This document shows positions 61,784-64,000 of a DNA stretch of 64,000 nucleotides, one piece after another. This DNA comes from Gp7-AA10 sp035636095. Lineage in GTDB: Bacteria; Acidobacteriota; Thermoanaerobaculia; Gp7-AA8. A model generated the notes under the pieces. It searched no databases and was not told where the DNA came from. It was given only the letters and a program-made list of their open reading frames with translations. The stretch is from positions 1 to 64,000 of the forward strand of contig DASPZU010000024.1 in the NCBI GenBank assembly GCA_035636095.1, given 5' to 3'. Each line of letters starts with the position of its first letter. Position 1 is the stretch's first letter. The position numbers and the translations under genes were made by a program.

Positions 61784-62491
61784 ATGGCCAAACACGGCAA
61801 GAAATACCGTGCGGCGGCCGAGAAAGTCGAGCGTCGACCGTATCAATTGGATGAAGCGATGCAGCTTCTGAAGAAGATTGCATACGCCAAATTCAATGAG
61901 ACCGTCGAGCTCTCGATGCTTCTCGGAGTCGATCCCAAGCACGCCGATCAGATGGTCCGCGGCACGACCGTGCTTCCGCACGGGACCGGACAATCGAAGC
62001 GCGTGCTGGTGATCGCCGCCGGCGAAAAGCAGAAGGAAGCGCAGGAAGCAGGCGCCGATTTCGTGGGCGGAGACGACATGGTGGAGAAGATCCAGGGCGG
62101 TTGGACGGATTTTGACGCCGTCATCGCGACCCCCGACATGATGCGTTCCGTCGGTAAGCTCGGAAAGGTCCTCGGTCCTCGCGGACTGATGCCCAATCCG
62201 AAGACCGGCACGGTCACCTTCGACGTCGCCAAGGCGCTGCAGGAGATCAAGGCCGGCAAAGTGGAGTTTCGCGTCGACAAGACTTCCATCATCCACGTTC
62301 CGGTCGGCAAGATTCAATTCACGCCCGAGCAGCTTCGCGACAACGCCTGGGCGCTGATCACCGCCGTGCGCAAAGCCAAGCCGCCCGCGGCCAAGGGTAA
62401 GTACGTGAAAAGCCTCTATGTTTCGACGACCATGAGCCCGTCGATTCCGCTCGACACGACCATCGCCGAGGTGAAGGCGGAGAAGGAGTAG
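61784..62491 (+). CDS. rplA: 50S ribosomal protein L1
   Basis: 235 residues. [56 protein letters not shown] and the C-terminal [17 protein letters not shown] are diagnostic. L1 often represses rplKA translation by binding mRNA; the inserted hairpin upstream may alter that. Starts after GGAGGAAG. Confidence 0.98.
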   Translation: MAKHGKKYRAAAEKVERRPYQLDEAMQLLKKIAYAKFNETVELSMLLGVDPKHADQMVRGTTVLPHGTGQSKRVLVIAAGEKQKEAQEAGADFVGGDDMVEKIQGGWTDFDAVIATPDMMRSVGKLGKVLGPRGLMPNPKTGTVTFDVAKALQEIKAGKVEFRVDKTSIIHVPVGKIQFTPEQLRDNAWALITAVRKAKPPAAKGKYVKSLYVSTTMSPSIPLDTTIAEVKAEKE

Positions 62492-62494
62492 GCG

Positions 62495-63022
62495 ATGAAG
62501 ACACGCGCGCAGAAAGCCGAAGAAATCTCCGAGCTCACCGCAGAGATCGGGAAGGCCAGCAACGCCTTCCTGATCGACTTCAAAGGCATCACCGTGCCGC
62601 AGGTCACCGAGCTGCGCAAGCAGATCCGCGAGGCGAAGTCGGGCTACGTGGTCGTGAAGAACACGCTCGCCCTTCTGGCCCTCAAAGATTCACCGATCGT
62701 GGCCATGCGCGAGCAGTTCTCCGGGCCGACCGCCATCGCGTTCAACGCCACCGATGCGGTCGTGCTGGCGAAGGCGCTGACCAAGTTCGCCAAAGAAGTC
62801 CCGGCCGTCCGTTTCAAAGGTGCGTTGCTCAATGGACAGGTTGTTCCGGCCGAGCAGATCCAGGCCATCGCAAGCCTTCCCACGCGCGAAGAGCTGGTTG
62901 CCAAGCTGCTCTTCCTGTTGCAGTCGCCGATTCGCGGACTCGTGACGGTGCTGCAGGGCAACATCCGCAATTTGGCAGTCGTGCTTGATCAGATTGGAAA
63001 ACAGCGGTCAACCACCGCATAA
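62495..63022 (+). CDS. rplJ: 50S ribosomal protein L10
   Basis: 175 residues. RAQKAEEISELTAEIGKASNAFLIDFKGITVPQVTELR, RFKGALLNGQ and the C-terminal helix binding L7/L12 (VLDQIGKQ) are seen. It starts three bases after the rplA stop, so there is no room for the usual L10 leader. Confidence 0.97.
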   Translation: MKTRAQKAEEISELTAEIGKASNAFLIDFKGITVPQVTELRKQIREAKSGYVVVKNTLALLALKDSPIVAMREQFSGPTAIAFNATDAVVLAKALTKFAKEVPAVRFKGALLNGQVVPAEQIQAIASLPTREELVAKLLFLLQSPIRGLVTVLQGNIRNLAVVLDQIGKQRSTTA

Positions 63023-63040
63023 CTCTTATTGGAGGAAGAA

Positions 63041-63436
63041 ATGGCGATTTCAACGCAGGATTTTGTCAAGCAGATCGAGTCGATGTCGGTGCTCGACCTG
63101 GCCAACCTGGTCAAGGCGCTCGAGGAGCGCTTCGGCGTTTCGGCTGCAGCGGCAGCGGTGCCGATGGCGGTGCCCGGCGCCGGTGGTGCCGCCGCGGCTG
63201 GTGCAGCAGCGCCGGCCGAGGAGCAGACCGAGTTCACCGTGGTTCTTCAGGAAGTGGGCGAGAAGAAGATCAATGTGATCAAAGCCGTCCGCGAGGTCAC
63301 CAGCCTCGGGCTGAAGGAAGCGAAGGACCTGGTCGAAGGCGCCCCCCAGACCGTCAAGGAAAGCGTGTCGAAGGACGAGGCTGCCAAGATCAAGAAGGTG
63401 TTTGAGGAAGCGGGAGCGAAGGTGACGGTCAAGTAG
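63041..63436 (+). CDS. rplL: 50S ribosomal protein L7/L12
   Basis: 131 residues. N-terminal dimerisation helices ([26 protein letters not shown]), an Ala/Gly/Pro hinge, and the factor-binding domain ([38 protein letters not shown]). The ATG at 63041 follows GGAGGAAG; the upstream frame adds only four spurious residues. Confidence 0.98.
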   Translation: MAISTQDFVKQIESMSVLDLANLVKALEERFGVSAAAAAVPMAVPGAGGAAAAGAAAPAEEQTEFTVVLQEVGEKKINVIKAVREVTSLGLKEAKDLVEGAPQTVKESVSKDEAAKIKKVFEEAGAKVTVK

Positions 63437-63738
63437 GTAGTGTGGCGGAGGGCGCCTTCGCCCGCCGCTGGGCCGGCGAGGGCGCCGGCCCCACACTTAG
63501 TCTCCCCGGAATTCCTTTTTGTTGTAGACGTTAGAAGATACGAGTCGGGAGAGGGGGGAGCGGCCTCTCCGCATCGACTCACACCCCTGCAAGTCACCCG
63601 GACGCGTCGCCTGCGCACGGGGCTCGCCAGTCAAAAATTCTCGTTGAGGCGCGACATCACAGAACGCCGTAGTGATCAACCGGTTGTCGGTTTGTCGGTT
63701 GTCACTCGGCGTGTGTCCGTTTCAAAAGGAGCGAATTG
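63437..63738. other. rplL-rpoB spacer with repeats, no gene
   Basis: About 300 bases without a credible gene. 63440-63496 is a GC-rich compound palindrome: GTGTGG and CCACAC flank GGGCG-CCTT-CGCCC and GGCCGGCG/CGCCGGCC hairpins. 63683-63704 holds GTTGTCG, GTTTGTCG, GTTGTCA, the same word as the asd-lysC element but without a second arm. The rpoB ribosome-binding site AAAGGAG lies at 63725-63731. Attenuation or RNase processing between rplL and rpoB is expected from other bacteria. Confidence 0.7.
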
Positions 63739-64000
63739 ATGAACGGAGCCATGCCCAAACAGGAGCCGGTCCGCCACGACTTCTCCAAGATCCGGAGCTA
63801 CATGGCGCTGCCCAACCTCATCGACGTGCAGCGCAAGTCGTACGAGCGCTTCCTGCAGATGAACCTTCTGCCCGAAGAGCGCGAAGATGCCGGTCTGCAG
63901 TCGGTCTTCACGAGCGTCTTCCCCTTCTCCGATTTCCGGGAGACCTGCTCGCTCGACTTCGTGAAGTTCTCGTTCGGCAACTGGGAGTGCAAGTGCGGAG
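63739..64000 (+). CDS. rpoB: RNA polymerase beta subunit, N-terminal part
   Basis: 87 residues are visible before the window ends. After a short leader, [30 protein letters not shown] and [23 protein letters not shown] match the conserved RpoB N-terminus. The ATG at 63739 has AAAGGAG upstream. Position after rplL is canonical. Confidence 0.95.
   Translation, partial: MNGAMPKQEPVRHDFSKIRSYMALPNLIDVQRKSYERFLQMNLLPEEREDAGLQSVFTSVFPFSDFRETCSLDFVKFSFGNWECKCG

Noticed and set aside
62492..62494. L10 leader upstream of rplJ
   Set aside because: rplJ starts three bases after rplA, leaving no leader.

Overview
The window is a gene-dense, GC-rich bacterial chromosome segment (roughly 60-64 % GC by eye, not counted). 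An Oar-type TonB-dependent receptor pair with an N-terminal carboxypeptidase-regulatory-like domain, a Ser/Thr kinase carrying a TPR tail, a tungsten-type aldehyde:ferredoxin oxidoreductase, kelch-type secreted proteins and a meso-DAP pathway together suggest a Gram-negative member of the Acidobacteriota or a close relative. That placement is inference; class and genus cannot be read from here. Genes are tightly packed, many pairs share ATGA or TTGA start/stop overlaps, and GTG and TTG starts are common.

Layout. 1-4224: truncated and intact tandem TonB receptor paralogues, the truncated one ending at a palindromic, mobile-element-like junction. 4299-9126: a PilZ protein, then a leftward operon AOR - MoaD-like - SnoaL-like - zinc-ribbon membrane protein - MoeA. 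9189-12102: a decayed kelch gene and an osmoprotectant ABC transporter. 12096-16502: membrane glycosyltransferase-like protein, methyltransferase, Ser/Thr kinase. 16525-22835: lysine/DAP pathway asd-lysC-dapB-dapA-dapD-aminotransferase, followed by a penicillin-interacting-type serine hydrolase and an M15-like peptidase. 24498-30611: secreted proteins, an unrecognised 519-residue protein, lytic transglycosylase, RlpA-like protein, histidine kinase, S51-like protein, carbonic anhydrase. 30608-44021: SDR, sucCD, a frameshifted secreted protein, cupredoxin, rRNA methyltransferase, ComEC, MiaA, TPR lipoprotein, FHA-GAF-PP2C phosphatase, alpha/beta hydrolase. 44123-46492: twin Thr-rich lipoproteins, coaE, folD. 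46588-55857: rplM-rpsI, rpsB-tsf-pyrH-frr-ispD-ispF, a vapBC pair, a secreted protein, gltX and pyrD. 56679-59421: rlmB against a large YfhO-like membrane protein. 59442-64000: tRNA-Thr/Tyr/Gly/Thr, rpmG, tRNA-Trp, secE, nusG, rplK, rplA, rplJ, rplL and the start of rpoB.

The most unusual signal is not a gene. At least thirteen gene junctions, plus one arm-less remnant before rpoB, carry an element built from 7-nt (sometimes 8-nt) direct repeats. In most of them a second arm is the reverse complement of the first, so the spacer folds into one long hairpin. The word differs between loci (GGGATGA, GGCAGAA, GTTGTCG, AGTCCTG, TGACCGG, GTGCCGC and others) while the architecture is constant, and several words recur at unrelated loci. 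The elements abut stop codons, tRNA 3' ends and start codons within 0-15 nt. In several cases they supply the stop codon, the start codon, a signal-peptide segment or the C-terminal residues of the adjacent protein. They resemble in style the short tandemly repeated repetitive sequences known from cyanobacteria, but the inverted two-arm architecture and junction targeting deserve study.
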